NCBI RefSeq assembly: GCF_002959855.1
Contig: NZ_PPDB01000007.1
Span: forward strand, 186,001 to 250,000
Direction of reading: 5' to 3'
DNA: 64,000 bases
From: Veillonella denticariosi JCM 15641
GTDB taxonomy: Bacteria; Bacillota; Negativicutes; Veillonellales; Veillonellaceae
Part shown: piece after piece, positions 36,869 to 46,405 of the stretch
Layout: every line of letters begins with the position of its first letter
How positions within the stretch are numbered: the stretch's first letter is position 1
Notes under the pieces: model-generated
What the model was told of the DNA's origin: nothing
The model's input: the letters and a program-made list of their open reading frames with translations, nothing else
The model's database searches: none
Program-made: the position numbers and the translations under genes

Positions 36869-37600
36869 ATGGGCGATTATAATTACAAGCTGGACGTTTT
36901 TGAAGGCCCTCTTGATTTGCTGTTGCATCTCATCGAAAAACATAAAATAGATATCACCGATATTCCTATCGTCGAGATTACGAGCCAATACTTGGAATAT
37001 CTGGATAATTGGAATCATTTTGATATTTATTACAGCAGTGAATTCCTCGTTATGGCATCCACATTATTGCAAATTAAATCACGAATGCTGCTACCTAAGG
37101 CAGACCCGGAACCGGACGAGGCGGAAGATCCTCGGGATGAACTGGTGGCTAAGTTAGTGGAGTTTAAAAAGATTAAAGACTTCACAGCTCTACTTATGGA
37201 ACGCACGTCCACATCTTCCGACTGTTTTAGCCGCCCCGAAGAAACCAGTGTGCTGGGATTAGATAATGTTTATAATTTTGAACTTTCACAGTTGTATCAA
37301 ATCTTTTATCAAACATTGAAACGTGCAAAGGAAATATCTGACGAAGAGCCTTTACATGAAGTTAAAGTGGAAAAGGACACGTATAGTTTAGAGGATATGA
37401 TTTTGTCTTTGTCCAGCCGTATTCGCCGTGGTGAAAGCCTTTATTTTAGAGAATTACTCATAGCTATTGAGACGAAGAGCGGTATGGTTACAATATTCAT
37501 GGCCGTCCTGGAGTTACTTAAACAGCAAGTGATGGAAATGCGGAGTGAAGGTGAAGATGAAGATATTATCTTTACAGCAACCGTAGGACAAAATTTGTAG
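36869..37600 (+). CDS. scpA: Segregation and condensation protein A
   Basis: 243 residues from ATG 36869 (MGDYNYKLDVFEGPLDLLLHLIEKHKIDI), with GAGGAT 8 nt upstream; TTG 36860 is a weaker alternative. Kleisin subunit that bridges the SMC heads in chromosome segregation. scpB follows 12 nt later. Confidence 0.95.
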   Translation: MGDYNYKLDVFEGPLDLLLHLIEKHKIDITDIPIVEITSQYLEYLDNWNHFDIYYSSEFLVMASTLLQIKSRMLLPKADPEPDEAEDPRDELVAKLVEFKKIKDFTALLMERTSTSSDCFSRPEETSVLGLDNVYNFELSQLYQIFYQTLKRAKEISDEEPLHEVKVEKDTYSLEDMILSLSSRIRRGESLYFRELLIAIETKSGMVTIFMAVLELLKQQVMEMRSEGEDEDIIFTATVGQNL

Positions 37601-37612
37601 AAAGGGGATACT

Positions 37613-38122
37613 ATGTCGTTACCGACAAAGCATTTAGAGGCTGTTTTATTTTCTGCTGCGAAACCGATATCCCAGGATATGTTGGCGGATGTTTTCGAGC
37701 TTTCAGAACAGGAAATATCTGATTATATTAAATCATTACAATCTGAATTGGAATTGAATGATCGGGGGATACGTGTTCGTGTATCCGGTGCCGGTGTAGA
37801 ATTGGTGAGTGTCAGTGAATCAGCACCGTATGTGGGACATATCCGCAAGCGGGAAGATAAATTGTCGAATGCGGCGATGGAAACATTGGCTGTTATCGCT
37901 TATAAGCAGCCTATTACAAAGGCGGAAATTGAAGAAGTCCGCGGGGTTAATAGCGATAAAATCATCAAACAGTTGCTTACCAGATCTCTCATTGCTGAGC
38001 TGGGTCATAAGGATACGGTAGGGAGACCAATTTTATATGGCACGACAGATGAGTTTTTGCGCAGTGCCGGTGTCGAATCGATAGATGCACTGCATCAGGA
38101 AGTATCGGAAACAGAAGGGTAA
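37613..38122 (+). CDS. scpB: Segregation and condensation protein B
   Basis: 169 residues, two winged-helix domains (LEAVLFSAAKPISQDMLADVF; NAAMETLAVIAYKQPITKAEIEEVRGVNSD). Partner of ScpA in the SMC complex. AAAGGGG ribosome binding site. Confidence 0.95.
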   Translation: MSLPTKHLEAVLFSAAKPISQDMLADVFELSEQEISDYIKSLQSELELNDRGIRVRVSGAGVELVSVSESAPYVGHIRKREDKLSNAAMETLAVIAYKQPITKAEIEEVRGVNSDKIIKQLLTRSLIAELGHKDTVGRPILYGTTDEFLRSAGVESIDALHQEVSETEG

Positions 38123-38123
38123 T

Positions 38124-38852
38124 ATGGAACGATTACAGAAATATATTGCCAGTTGTGGTATTGCATCACGACGTAAGGCGGAGGCGTTGATCACAGAAGG
38201 ACATGTTCAGGTTAATGGCCGTAAAGTGACGGAGCTAGGCGTAAAAATCGATCCGCAAAAGGATCGTGTCAAGGTAGATGGTCAATTATTGGCACAAGAA
38301 AAACCGGTATATTATTTATTGAATAAGCCTAAGGGGGTCATCACATCCGTATCGGATCCGCAGGGTAGAGAAACCGTGTTGGATTATATAAAAAATGAGT
38401 CGAAACGTATTTATCCTGTAGGTCGTCTCGATTTATATACGGAAGGATTATTATTGCTTACCAATGATGGAGAGTTGGCGCAGAATTTGACACATCCTTC
38501 AAAAGGTGTAGAAAAAACGTATGAAGTTCGTATTAAAGGTCGAGTACGCGATGAAGATTTACAAATCATTGCGAACGGTGTCAATCTTGAAGACGGTATG
38601 ACCGCACCGGCTACGATTATAGATCTGGGCTTTGATGATCATAACGGGGTTCATGAGGTGGAGATTACAATTCACGAAGGAAAGAACCGTCAGGTACGAC
38701 GCATGTTTGAGCATTTCGGCTATCGTATTCACAATTTAAAGCGCATCGCTTATGGGGGACTTACGTTAGGCGGTGTAAAGAGAGGCGGTTCGCGAGAGTT
38801 GACGTCTCGCGAGGTGAAAGCTTTAAAAGCGTTGGGGTCTGATAAGAAATGA
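38124..38852 (+). CDS. rluB: RluB/RsuA-type pseudouridine synthase
   Basis: 242 residues from ATG 38124, one base after the scpB stop. S4 RNA-binding domain (MERLQKYIASCGIASRRKAEALI) and a pseudouridine synthase domain with the catalytic Asp in VGRLDLYTEGLLLLTNDG near residue 105. Probably modifies 23S rRNA (U2605 type). Overlaps the next gene by ATGA. Confidence 0.92.
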   Translation: MERLQKYIASCGIASRRKAEALITEGHVQVNGRKVTELGVKIDPQKDRVKVDGQLLAQEKPVYYLLNKPKGVITSVSDPQGRETVLDYIKNESKRIYPVGRLDLYTEGLLLLTNDGELAQNLTHPSKGVEKTYEVRIKGRVRDEDLQIIANGVNLEDGMTAPATIIDLGFDDHNGVHEVEITIHEGKNRQVRRMFEHFGYRIHNLKRIAYGGLTLGGVKRGGSRELTSREVKALKALGSDKK

Positions 38853-40096
38853 AGCAGATCATTGTTATTGGAGGCGGTGCAGCAGGATTGATGGCGGCGG
38901 TTATCGCCGGTCGTGAAGGCGCTCGTGTCATACTGTTAGAAAAAATGAATATGGTCGGTAAGAAAATGGGAATTACCGGTAAGGGCCGTTGCAATATCAC
39001 TAATAACGCTGATATGGTTGAATTTATAAAGAATACACCGGGAAACGGTAAGTTTTTATACAGCGCTTATGAGCATTTCAGTAATGAAGATTTATTGGAG
39101 TTGTTACATAGTTGGGGCCTTAAGACAAAAGTTGAACGCGGCGGTCGCGTCTTTCCTGAGTCGGATTCCGCTTTGGACGTACGTGATACGTTCATGAAAG
39201 TTCTTAAAAAGTATCATGTTCAAGTTCGACTAAATGAGCCCGTAAGAGAAATTACGGTTCAGGATGGCCGTGTTATTGGTGTGCGAACCGATAAAGAACG
39301 ATACGCATGTGATGCGGCTATTTTATGTACAGGCGGTGCTTCCTATCCGTTGACTGGTTCTACCGGAGACGGTTATATACTGGCGGAACAAATCGGGCAT
39401 ACGGTAACAGATATCAGACCTTCCTTGGTACCGATCGTGACTGATGAAACATGGGTTAAGGATATCATGGGCCTTAGCTTGCGTAATGTAGAGGTATCGG
39501 TTATTTCGAAAAATAAGATACAGGCGAAGCAGTTTGGAGAAATGATGTTTACACATTTCGGTATTACGGGACCCACTATTTTATCGCTCAGTCATACGGT
39601 GGGAAAATTATTACGCAAAAAAGATCCTCAAATCTCTATAGAGATTAATTTAAAGCCCGCTTTGACACCGGATGTATTGGATAAGCGTGTACAAAAAGAT
39701 TTTGATTTATATTCAAAGAAGCAATTAACGAATGGGATGAAGGATTTGTTGCCGCAAAATTTAATACCTGTCGTTATACGATTAGCAGAATTAGATCCTG
39801 CAAAGCCCGTTAATCAAATTACGAGGGACGAACGTCAACGGCTATGTCATGTGTTACAACATATGACATTGACTGTAAAAGGGCTTCGTCCCGTGGAGGA
39901 GGCTATTGTTACAGCCGGCGGACTATCATTAAAAGAATTTAATCCTAAAACGATGGAATCAAAATTGATTCAAGGGTTATATGGTGCCGGTGAAGTGCTT
40001 GATATCGATGCTTTCACGGGCGGATATAATTTACAGGCCGCCTTTTCTACGGGCTATGTCGCGGCTATGCACGCTGTTCATGGAGATGAGGAATAG
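38849..40096 (+). CDS. FAD-dependent oxidoreductase, HI0933/YhiN family
   Basis: 415 residues. N-terminal FAD-binding GGGAAGLMAAVIAGREG with KMGITGKGRCNITN, and the C-terminal GLYGAGEVLDIDAFTGGYNLQAAFSTGYVA. Flavoprotein family with no firmly known substrate. Often precedes cmk in Firmicutes, as here. Confidence 0.9.
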   Translation: MKQIIVIGGGAAGLMAAVIAGREGARVILLEKMNMVGKKMGITGKGRCNITNNADMVEFIKNTPGNGKFLYSAYEHFSNEDLLELLHSWGLKTKVERGGRVFPESDSALDVRDTFMKVLKKYHVQVRLNEPVREITVQDGRVIGVRTDKERYACDAAILCTGGASYPLTGSTGDGYILAEQIGHTVTDIRPSLVPIVTDETWVKDIMGLSLRNVEVSVISKNKIQAKQFGEMMFTHFGITGPTILSLSHTVGKLLRKKDPQISIEINLKPALTPDVLDKRVQKDFDLYSKKQLTNGMKDLLPQNLIPVVIRLAELDPAKPVNQITRDERQRLCHVLQHMTLTVKGLRPVEEAIVTAGGLSLKEFNPKTMESKLIQGLYGAGEVLDIDAFTGGYNLQAAFSTGYVAAMHAVHGDEE

Positions 40097-40104
40097 AGGT
40101 TATT

Positions 40105-40788
40105 ATGAGTTTGAAAAAAATTGCTGTTGCCATTGACGGTCCTGCAGGGGCCGGTAAAAGTAGTATTTCAAAAGTTGTGGCAAAGCAACTGGGATATTTA
40201 TATATAGATACGGGCGCCATGTATCGCTCCGTTACGTGGGCTGTTTTACATGACGGTATAGATCCTACTGATCAGGCGGCGGTGGAGACCATCCTTCCAA
40301 CTCTAGAGTTAACGATGGAACCGGGCAATGATGCCTGTAAGGTGTTTGTACGGGGCCAAGAGGTGACCGACCTTATTCGTACGCCTCAAGTAAACAATGC
40401 CGTTTCCGAAGTAGCTTCCCATAAAGGGGTACGTCAATATCTGGTAGAACGTCAACGTCTTTTGGCGGATGAAGGGGGCGTCATCCTTGACGGTCGCGAT
40501 ATCGGTTCCGTAGTCTTACCTGATGCGGAATTAAAAATATATCTAACCGCTTCTGTGAAAGCACGTGCGAAACGCAGATGGCTTGAAGTGCAGGGAACAG
40601 CTAACGAACAATCTTTGGATGAGATAACTAAGAACGTAGAGCGCCGGGACGAGATGGATAAGAATCGTGAGGAATCTCCATTAGTGTGTGTCGACGATGC
40701 GGTAGTAATAGACTCTAGTGATATGACATTTGATGAAACGGTGAATCGTATATTGCAGTTGGTACAGGAGATAATTAATCATGAATAG
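40105..40788 (+). CDS. cmk: Cytidylate kinase
   Basis: 227 residues. P-loop DGPAGAGKSS, YIDTGAMYRSVTW, DGRDIGSVVLPDAELKIYLTAS, RDEMDKNREESPL. Phosphorylates CMP and dCMP. Its end overlaps plsC by 8 nt. Confidence 0.96.
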   Translation: MSLKKIAVAIDGPAGAGKSSISKVVAKQLGYLYIDTGAMYRSVTWAVLHDGIDPTDQAAVETILPTLELTMEPGNDACKVFVRGQEVTDLIRTPQVNNAVSEVASHKGVRQYLVERQRLLADEGGVILDGRDIGSVVLPDAELKIYLTASVKARAKRRWLEVQGTANEQSLDEITKNVERRDEMDKNREESPLVCVDDAVVIDSSDMTFDETVNRILQLVQEIINHE

Positions 40789-41401
40789 ATTTTCCACCTG
40801 GCTATGGCGTACTGCTTTTTGGTTACGCTATAAAGTCGGATACGGGTTAAAAGTTTATGGGCGCAATAATTTCCCTATGGAAGGACCTGTTATCGTTGTG
40901 CCGAATCACATGAGTAATAATGATCCGTGCATAGTCGGATATGCATTACCAAGACACGTGCATTTTATGGCCAAACAGGAATTGTTTGTTAATCCGATTT
41001 CAAGATTCCTTTGTACCTGGCTTGGTGCATTTCCTTTGAATCGTGGCGCTATTGATAAGGTTGCTATTCGACATGCGTTAGGATTACTGAAAGCGAATAA
41101 GGTCCTCGGTATTTTTGCGGAAGGAAATCGACAAAAAAGCGGTAAACTGGGCAGATTTCATGACGGTGCGGCTTCTATCGCTCTTCGCACCGGTATAGGT
41201 ATCGTTCCCGTAGCTATTATCGGATCGCATAATATGCAACGGGGAAGGGTAGCTTGTATTATTGGTGAACAGATTTCTGTAGAAAAAGCAAAACCGACAC
41301 CTGAGGCTATTCAAGAGGTAAATGATCGTGTAAAAGGTGAAATCCAACGCATGATAGATTCATATCACGGTAATTCTATTCAGGAGATATTATGGAAATA
41401 A
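40781..41401 (+). CDS. plsC: 1-acyl-sn-glycerol-3-phosphate acyltransferase
   Basis: 206 residues. Catalytic HX4D motif NHMSNNDP near residue 46-52 and the substrate motif FAEGNRQKSGKL (EGNR in place of EGTR). Makes phosphatidic acid at the membrane. The end overlaps ispH-rpsA by 10 nt. PlsY (44736) provides the previous acylation step. Confidence 0.93.
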   Translation: MNRFSTWLWRTAFWLRYKVGYGLKVYGRNNFPMEGPVIVVPNHMSNNDPCIVGYALPRHVHFMAKQELFVNPISRFLCTWLGAFPLNRGAIDKVAIRHALGLLKANKVLGIFAEGNRQKSGKLGRFHDGAASIALRTGIGIVPVAIIGSHNMQRGRVACIIGEQISVEKAKPTPEAIQEVNDRVKGEIQRMIDSYHGNSIQEILWK

Positions 41402-43290
41402 TTTTGGCGGAAAATCACGGCTTTTGTTATGGTGTAAAACGGGCTGTTGAAATGGCGGATGATGCGGCTAATCATTGTGGAAAGAGTTATACATTAGGCC
41501 CTATTATTCATAACCCTCAAGTTGTGGGCCGCCTTGAAAGAAGAGGTGTCAGTCCTGTTCAGGCTGTATCGGATATCGAAGAGGGGACTATGATTATCCG
41601 CTCTCACGGTGTGGGGCCGGCTGTCTATGATGAAGCCGAAGAAAAAGGTCTTAATGTTGTAGATGCTACGTGTCCATATGTAAAAAAAGCACAACAGGAT
41701 GCGAAATCCGTCATTGAAGATGGAATGACTTTAGTGATTTTAGGTGAAAAGAACCATCCTGAGGTCAAAAGTATTAATTTATGGGCAGATAACAAAGGAA
41801 TAATCATCGAAGATGAGGAATCCGCTGAAAAATTACAAATTGTGGAAAAAATGGGCGTTGTTGTACAAACAACCTTTTCACAATTTAAATTTAACAGTAT
41901 AATAGACATATTAGAGAAAAAATCTAAGAATCTTAAGGTTTTCAAAACGATTTGTAATGCAACGCAAGAACGACAGAACTCTGCCGTTGAATTAGCTCGT
42001 AGTGTTGATCTTATGATTGTGATAGGCGGTAAAAATAGCGGTAACACAAACCGATTGGCAGAGGTATGTCGTGACGTTGGATGTATAACCTATCACATTG
42101 AAACCTCTACTGAATTACAACTGGAATGGTTTGACCGAGTACAGACGGTAGGGGTAACAGCAGGAGCATCGACTCCCGACTGGATTATTAAGGAGGTCAT
42201 TGAGACAATGAAAGATTTTGCAGAATTATTAGCAGCAGAAGGTCAAGAAGAATTTAAGAAAGGGAATGTTGTAGAAGGTACAGTTGTTCAAGTTGAAGAT
42301 GAACGTGCATATGTATCTTTTGGCTATAAAACAGAAGCCATTTTGAATAGAACTGAAATTTCTTATCCAGCACCAGAATCTGCCAAAGATGTGTTAAAGA
42401 ATGGTGATGAAATTAAAGCAGTTATCATGAATCACATCAAAGAAGATAATCCTATTTATCTTTCCATGACTCGCTTGGCTAAAGATGAAGATTGGCAATA
42501 CGTTATCGAAGCACAAGAAAAAGATGAAACCATCCTATGTAAAGGTATTGATGCTATTCCAGCAGGTTTGGTAGTAACCGTTAAATCCCTTCGTGGTTTC
42601 ATTCCATTGTCCCAAGGTGATGTTCACTTTGTAAAATCTTTGGACAACTTGGTTGGCACAGAATTCGAAGCTAAAGTACTTGAAATCGATGAAAAGAAAA
42701 ACCGTTTGGTTCTTTCCCGTCGTGCCGTATTGGAAGTAGAACGTCAAGCTAAATTAGCTGAAGCATTGAAAAATATCACCGTTGGTGAAAACTATACAGG
42801 TGTTGTTCGCAAAATTATGCCTTATGGTGCTTTCGTAGATATCGGAGGTATTGAAGGTTTACTTCATATTTCCGACATCTCTTGGCAAAAAATTAAAAAA
42901 GTGGAAGATGTTCTTTCCGTTGGTCAAGAAATCGAAGTTAAATTACAATCCTTTGATGCTGAAAGCAATAAATTATCCTTGTCCTTGAAAGCTTTGACTA
43001 AGAGCCCATGGGACGTGGCGGAAGAAACATTGCATGTAGGCGATGTTATTACAGGTAAAGTTGTCCGTTTGGTTGCTTACGGTGCATTCGTAGCAGTTAA
43101 CGACGACATTCAAGGTTTACTTCATATCTCTCAAATTACAAAACAACGTAATGCGAAAGTTGAAGATTACTTGAACCGTGGTCAAGAAGTTGAAGTTAAA
43201 ATTATTTCTCTTAATAAAGATGAAAAGAAATTGGGTTTGGCATTAACTGAATTGATGGAAGCAAAAGAAACTGCAGAAGACGCTGAATAA
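41392..43290 (+). CDS. ispH: IspH-ribosomal protein S1 fusion
   Basis: 632 residues, two proteins in one frame. Residues 1-280 are 4-hydroxy-3-methylbut-2-enyl diphosphate reductase, last step of the MEP isoprenoid pathway, with all three Fe-S ligands, Cys12, Cys94 and Cys188. Residues about 300-632 are four S1 domains (VEGTVVQVEDERAYVSF; GLVVTVKSLRGFIPLSQG; YTGVVRKIMPYGAFVDIGG; ITGKVVRLVAYGAFVAVND). The fusion is known in Clostridia and Negativicutes. From about 42200 codon choice shifts to GAA, AAA, GGT and GTT, typical of ribosomal protein genes. Confidence 0.95.
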   Translation: MEIILAENHGFCYGVKRAVEMADDAANHCGKSYTLGPIIHNPQVVGRLERRGVSPVQAVSDIEEGTMIIRSHGVGPAVYDEAEEKGLNVVDATCPYVKKAQQDAKSVIEDGMTLVILGEKNHPEVKSINLWADNKGIIIEDEESAEKLQIVEKMGVVVQTTFSQFKFNSIIDILEKKSKNLKVFKTICNATQERQNSAVELARSVDLMIVIGGKNSGNTNRLAEVCRDVGCITYHIETSTELQLEWFDRVQTVGVTAGASTPDWIIKEVIETMKDFAELLAAEGQEEFKKGNVVEGTVVQVEDERAYVSFGYKTEAILNRTEISYPAPESAKDVLKNGDEIKAVIMNHIKEDNPIYLSMTRLAKDEDWQYVIEAQEKDETILCKGIDAIPAGLVVTVKSLRGFIPLSQGDVHFVKSLDNLVGTEFEAKVLEIDEKKNRLVLSRRAVLEVERQAKLAEALKNITVGENYTGVVRKIMPYGAFVDIGGIEGLLHISDISWQKIKKVEDVLSVGQEIEVKLQSFDAESNKLSLSLKALTKSPWDVAEETLHVGDVITGKVVRLVAYGAFVAVNDDIQGLLHISQITKQRNAKVEDYLNRGQEVEVKIISLNKDEKKLGLALTELMEAKETAEDAE

Positions 43291-43305
43291 TTCATTGTCT
43301 AATAG

Positions 43306-43340
43306 AAGGCTAACCAAGGTTTTCCTTGGTTAGCCTTTTT
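43306..43340 (+). terminator. Terminator after ispH-rpsA
   Basis: AAGGCTAACCAAGG (43306-43319) pairs perfectly with CCTTGGTTAGCCTT (43324-43337) around TTTT, followed by a T run. Confidence 0.93.
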
Positions 43341-43404
43341 GCGTACTGTATGGGGAATATGATAAAATATTATAATGTATTATAGTTGATAATGAGGTGA
43401 AACT

Positions 43405-44739
43405 ATGGCAAAACCATTAGTGGCCGTCGTAGGTCGTCCAAATGTAGGAAAATCTACACTTTTTAATGCCATTGTTAATAAACGTATTTCCATCGTAGAA
43501 GATATTCCCGGTGTAACACGGGATCGTATTTACTTTGACGCGGAATGGTTAAATCGTGAATTCACGATGATTGATACAGGTGGTATTGAATTTGTAACAG
43601 AAAATAGTCATGTAATTCCTAAGATGATGCGCTTACAGGCAGAGCTCGCTATTGAAGAGGCGGATGTTATTCTTTTCGTCGTGGATGGCAAACAGGGCAT
43701 TGTTCCTGCTGATGAAGAGGTTGCCAACATTCTTAGAGCCAGCGGAAAACCTGTTGTGCTTGTAGTTAATAAGATTGATAGCGTAAATCAGGAACCGAAT
43801 ATTTATGAATTTTATAATCTTGGCCTAGGTGACCCTATCGGTATTTCTGCAAAGAATTTAATGAATCTCGGTGATTTATTGGATGATACGGTAAAACACT
43901 TTCCTCCGATCGGTACGAATGTAGATGATGAGGATACGATTCATGTTGCCGTTATCGGCCGGCCGAATGTGGGAAAATCCTCATTGACGAATGCATTGCT
44001 TGGTCAAGATCGGGTGATCGTATCCGATGTGGCAGGTACTACACGGGATTCTATCGATACCCATTGGACTCATGATGGACAGAAATTCGTTCTTATTGAT
44101 ACGGCCGGTATGAGACGGAAAGCTAAAATTGAGGAAGCTGTTGAGCGGTACAGTATTGTTCGCTCATTACGTTCGGTGGACCGCTCTGATATTGTCGTGC
44201 TTGTTCTCGATGCTCAGGACGGAGTGACGGAGCAGGATAAAAAAATTGCCGGCTATGCTTATGAAGCCGGTAAAGGTGTCGTTATCGTTGTCAATAAGTG
44301 GGATCTTGTAGAAAAAGATGATAAAACCACATTGCGTTTTACCGAAGATATATACGACGAACTTGGCTTTTTACAATTTGCTCCGATACTATTTGCATCT
44401 GCTTTGACAAAGCAACGCATTCATCGGTTGGCGGATATGTTGAAATTTGTTTCCGAACAACAATATCGTCGTGTATCGACTGGTACATTAAATCAATTGT
44501 TGCAAGATGCGCAAACCGTTAATCCTGTGCCGTCACGAAATGGTCGTATTCCTAAAATTTACTATATGACACAGGCCAGCGTTAAACCGCCTACATTTAT
44601 TCTTTTTGTAAATGAACCGGAGTTGATTCACTTCTCATATATGCGATTCCTAGAAAATCGATTGCGAGAGTCCTTCGGCTTTGAAGGAACACCGATTCGC
44701 TTGATATTACGTGGAAAAAAACGAGATGATGAAGAATGA
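43405..44739 (+). CDS. der: Ribosome-associated GTPase Der
   Basis: 444 residues with two GTPase domains (GRPNVGKST near 10-18 and GRPNVGKSS near 184-192; DTAGM, NKWD) and a KH-like C-terminal domain. Needed for 50S assembly. Overlaps plsY by ATGA. Confidence 0.97.
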   Translation: MAKPLVAVVGRPNVGKSTLFNAIVNKRISIVEDIPGVTRDRIYFDAEWLNREFTMIDTGGIEFVTENSHVIPKMMRLQAELAIEEADVILFVVDGKQGIVPADEEVANILRASGKPVVLVVNKIDSVNQEPNIYEFYNLGLGDPIGISAKNLMNLGDLLDDTVKHFPPIGTNVDDEDTIHVAVIGRPNVGKSSLTNALLGQDRVIVSDVAGTTRDSIDTHWTHDGQKFVLIDTAGMRRKAKIEEAVERYSIVRSLRSVDRSDIVVLVLDAQDGVTEQDKKIAGYAYEAGKGVVIVVNKWDLVEKDDKTTLRFTEDIYDELGFLQFAPILFASALTKQRIHRLADMLKFVSEQQYRRVSTGTLNQLLQDAQTVNPVPSRNGRIPKIYYMTQASVKPPTFILFVNEPELIHFSYMRFLENRLRESFGFEGTPIRLILRGKKRDDEE

Positions 44740-45338
44740 TTGATTCGATGATTATTGTATATGCTATATTAGCCTATCTCATAGGCTCCGTTCCCAGTGG
44801 ATTAATTATTGGCAAGATATTTTTTAATACGGATGTACGTCAATACGGTTCTAAAAATATCGGTGCTACCAATACATATCGGGTTATAGGCCTTAAAGCG
44901 GCTTTACCGGTATTTTTATGTGATGCTTTAAAGGGGGCTGCCGGAGTTTTATTACTATCATTTTATGGTCCTATGTATATGATCCTGGGTGGTATCCTGG
45001 CCATGATAGGACATAATTGGTCTTTATTTTTGGGCTTTAAAGGCGGTCGCGGTGTTGCAACTGGGCTTGGCGTGCTTATTGCATTATCTCCCCTAGTGGC
45101 CGTTATTTGTCTGCTTGTCTGGGCCGTTATCGTATATATGACGAAACTTGTATCTTTAGGATCTATCATAGCCGCTGTATTGGTACCATTTTTGATGTAT
45201 TTTACAGGTGAATCGTATTGGTTTGTTGGATTTGGTGCTTTAGCCGGACTTTTTGTAGTGATACGTCACCGAGATAATATTAAACGTCTATTGGCAGGTA
45301 ATGAGTTGAAAGTAGAACGTATAAAAAAGGATGAATGA
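44736..45338 (+). CDS. plsY: Glycerol-3-phosphate acyltransferase PlsY
   Basis: 200 residues, about five membrane segments. Conserved loops GSVPSGLIIGK, YGSKNIGATNTYRV and FKGGRGVATGLG are present. Transfers acyl from acyl phosphate to glycerol 3-phosphate. The paired gpsA supplies that substrate. Confidence 0.96.
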   Translation: MIDSMIIVYAILAYLIGSVPSGLIIGKIFFNTDVRQYGSKNIGATNTYRVIGLKAALPVFLCDALKGAAGVLLLSFYGPMYMILGGILAMIGHNWSLFLGFKGGRGVATGLGVLIALSPLVAVICLLVWAVIVYMTKLVSLGSIIAAVLVPFLMYFTGESYWFVGFGALAGLFVVIRHRDNIKRLLAGNELKVERIKKDE

Positions 45339-45339
45339 T

Positions 45340-46338
45340 ATGAACGTAGTTGTTATCGGCTCCGGTAGTTGGGGAACGGCATTAGCCATAAAATCCGCAT
45401 TAGCGGGAAACACTACAACTATATATTGCCGTCGTCCTGAATTCGGAAAACAATTAGCTATCGACCGCGAGAATAAAGAATATTTACCAGGGGTTAAATT
45501 ACCCGATTCTTTACAATTCAGTTCGGATTTGAAGTCCTGCATTCGTGATGCTCAGATTGTGTTAATGGTAACTCCGTCTGTCCATGTTCGAACCAGCCTT
45601 GAGGCAATACAACCTTATGCGCATAAGGAACAGTCCTATGTGTTATGTTCAAAAGGGGTGGAACGAACTACAGGAAAATTATTGACTACCGTTATGTCCG
45701 AGATATTAGGTTCTGTAGGATGTAACTTAGCTGTTTTGACAGGTCCGAACCATGCGGAGGAGGTAGCCCGGAATCTACCGGCTGCCGCCGTATTGAGTAC
45801 GAAAAATCTTGATGTGGCCATCAAATTACAAAATGCCTTGCATAGTCAAAATTTTAGAATATATTCCAGTACGGATTTAATCGGTGTTGAACTGGCCGGT
45901 GCGACAAAGAATATCATTGCACTGGCGGCGGGAATTGTGGACGGTTTGGCATTAGGGGATAACTGTAAAGCCATGCTTCTGACGCGCGGCCTTCATGAAA
46001 TGACGCGTTTCGGTGTTGCTTTAGGGGCGAAAAAAGAAACCTATGCAGGTCTTGCCGGCATGGGTGATCTTATTGCTACCTGCATGAGCGGTCACAGTCG
46101 TAATCGTTCTGCGGGACAACAATTAGCTGATGGCAGGACGATGGATGATATCATGCAGCATACCAATATGGTGGTAGAAGGTTTTTTTGCGACGGATATC
46201 ATTCATAAGATGGCTGAAGAACATGATATAGAGATGCCAATTACAGCGGCTTTACACGATGTATTGCATCAGAAAATAACACCTGCTGCAGCATTAGAAG
46301 AATTGATGGGAAGAAATAGTAAAATTGAAGTATCATAA
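45340..46338 (+). CDS. gpsA: Glycerol-3-phosphate dehydrogenase (NAD(P)+)
   Basis: 332 residues from ATG 45340, with AAGG 9 nt upstream; ATG 45331 overlaps the ribosome binding site and plsY. NAD-binding VIGSGSWGTALA, LTGPNHAEEVARNLPAA, catalytic Lys in GATKNIIALAAGI. Makes glycerol 3-phosphate for phospholipids. Confidence 0.96.
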   Translation: MNVVVIGSGSWGTALAIKSALAGNTTTIYCRRPEFGKQLAIDRENKEYLPGVKLPDSLQFSSDLKSCIRDAQIVLMVTPSVHVRTSLEAIQPYAHKEQSYVLCSKGVERTTGKLLTTVMSEILGSVGCNLAVLTGPNHAEEVARNLPAAAVLSTKNLDVAIKLQNALHSQNFRIYSSTDLIGVELAGATKNIIALAAGIVDGLALGDNCKAMLLTRGLHEMTRFGVALGAKKETYAGLAGMGDLIATCMSGHSRNRSAGQQLADGRTMDDIMQHTNMVVEGFFATDIIHKMAEEHDIEMPITAALHDVLHQKITPAAALEELMGRNSKIEVS

Positions 46339-46405
46339 GTAAAAGATACTTTTATTTTGGTTATTTATATACTATAATTAATGAGTATAATCTTGTGAGG
46401 ATTGT

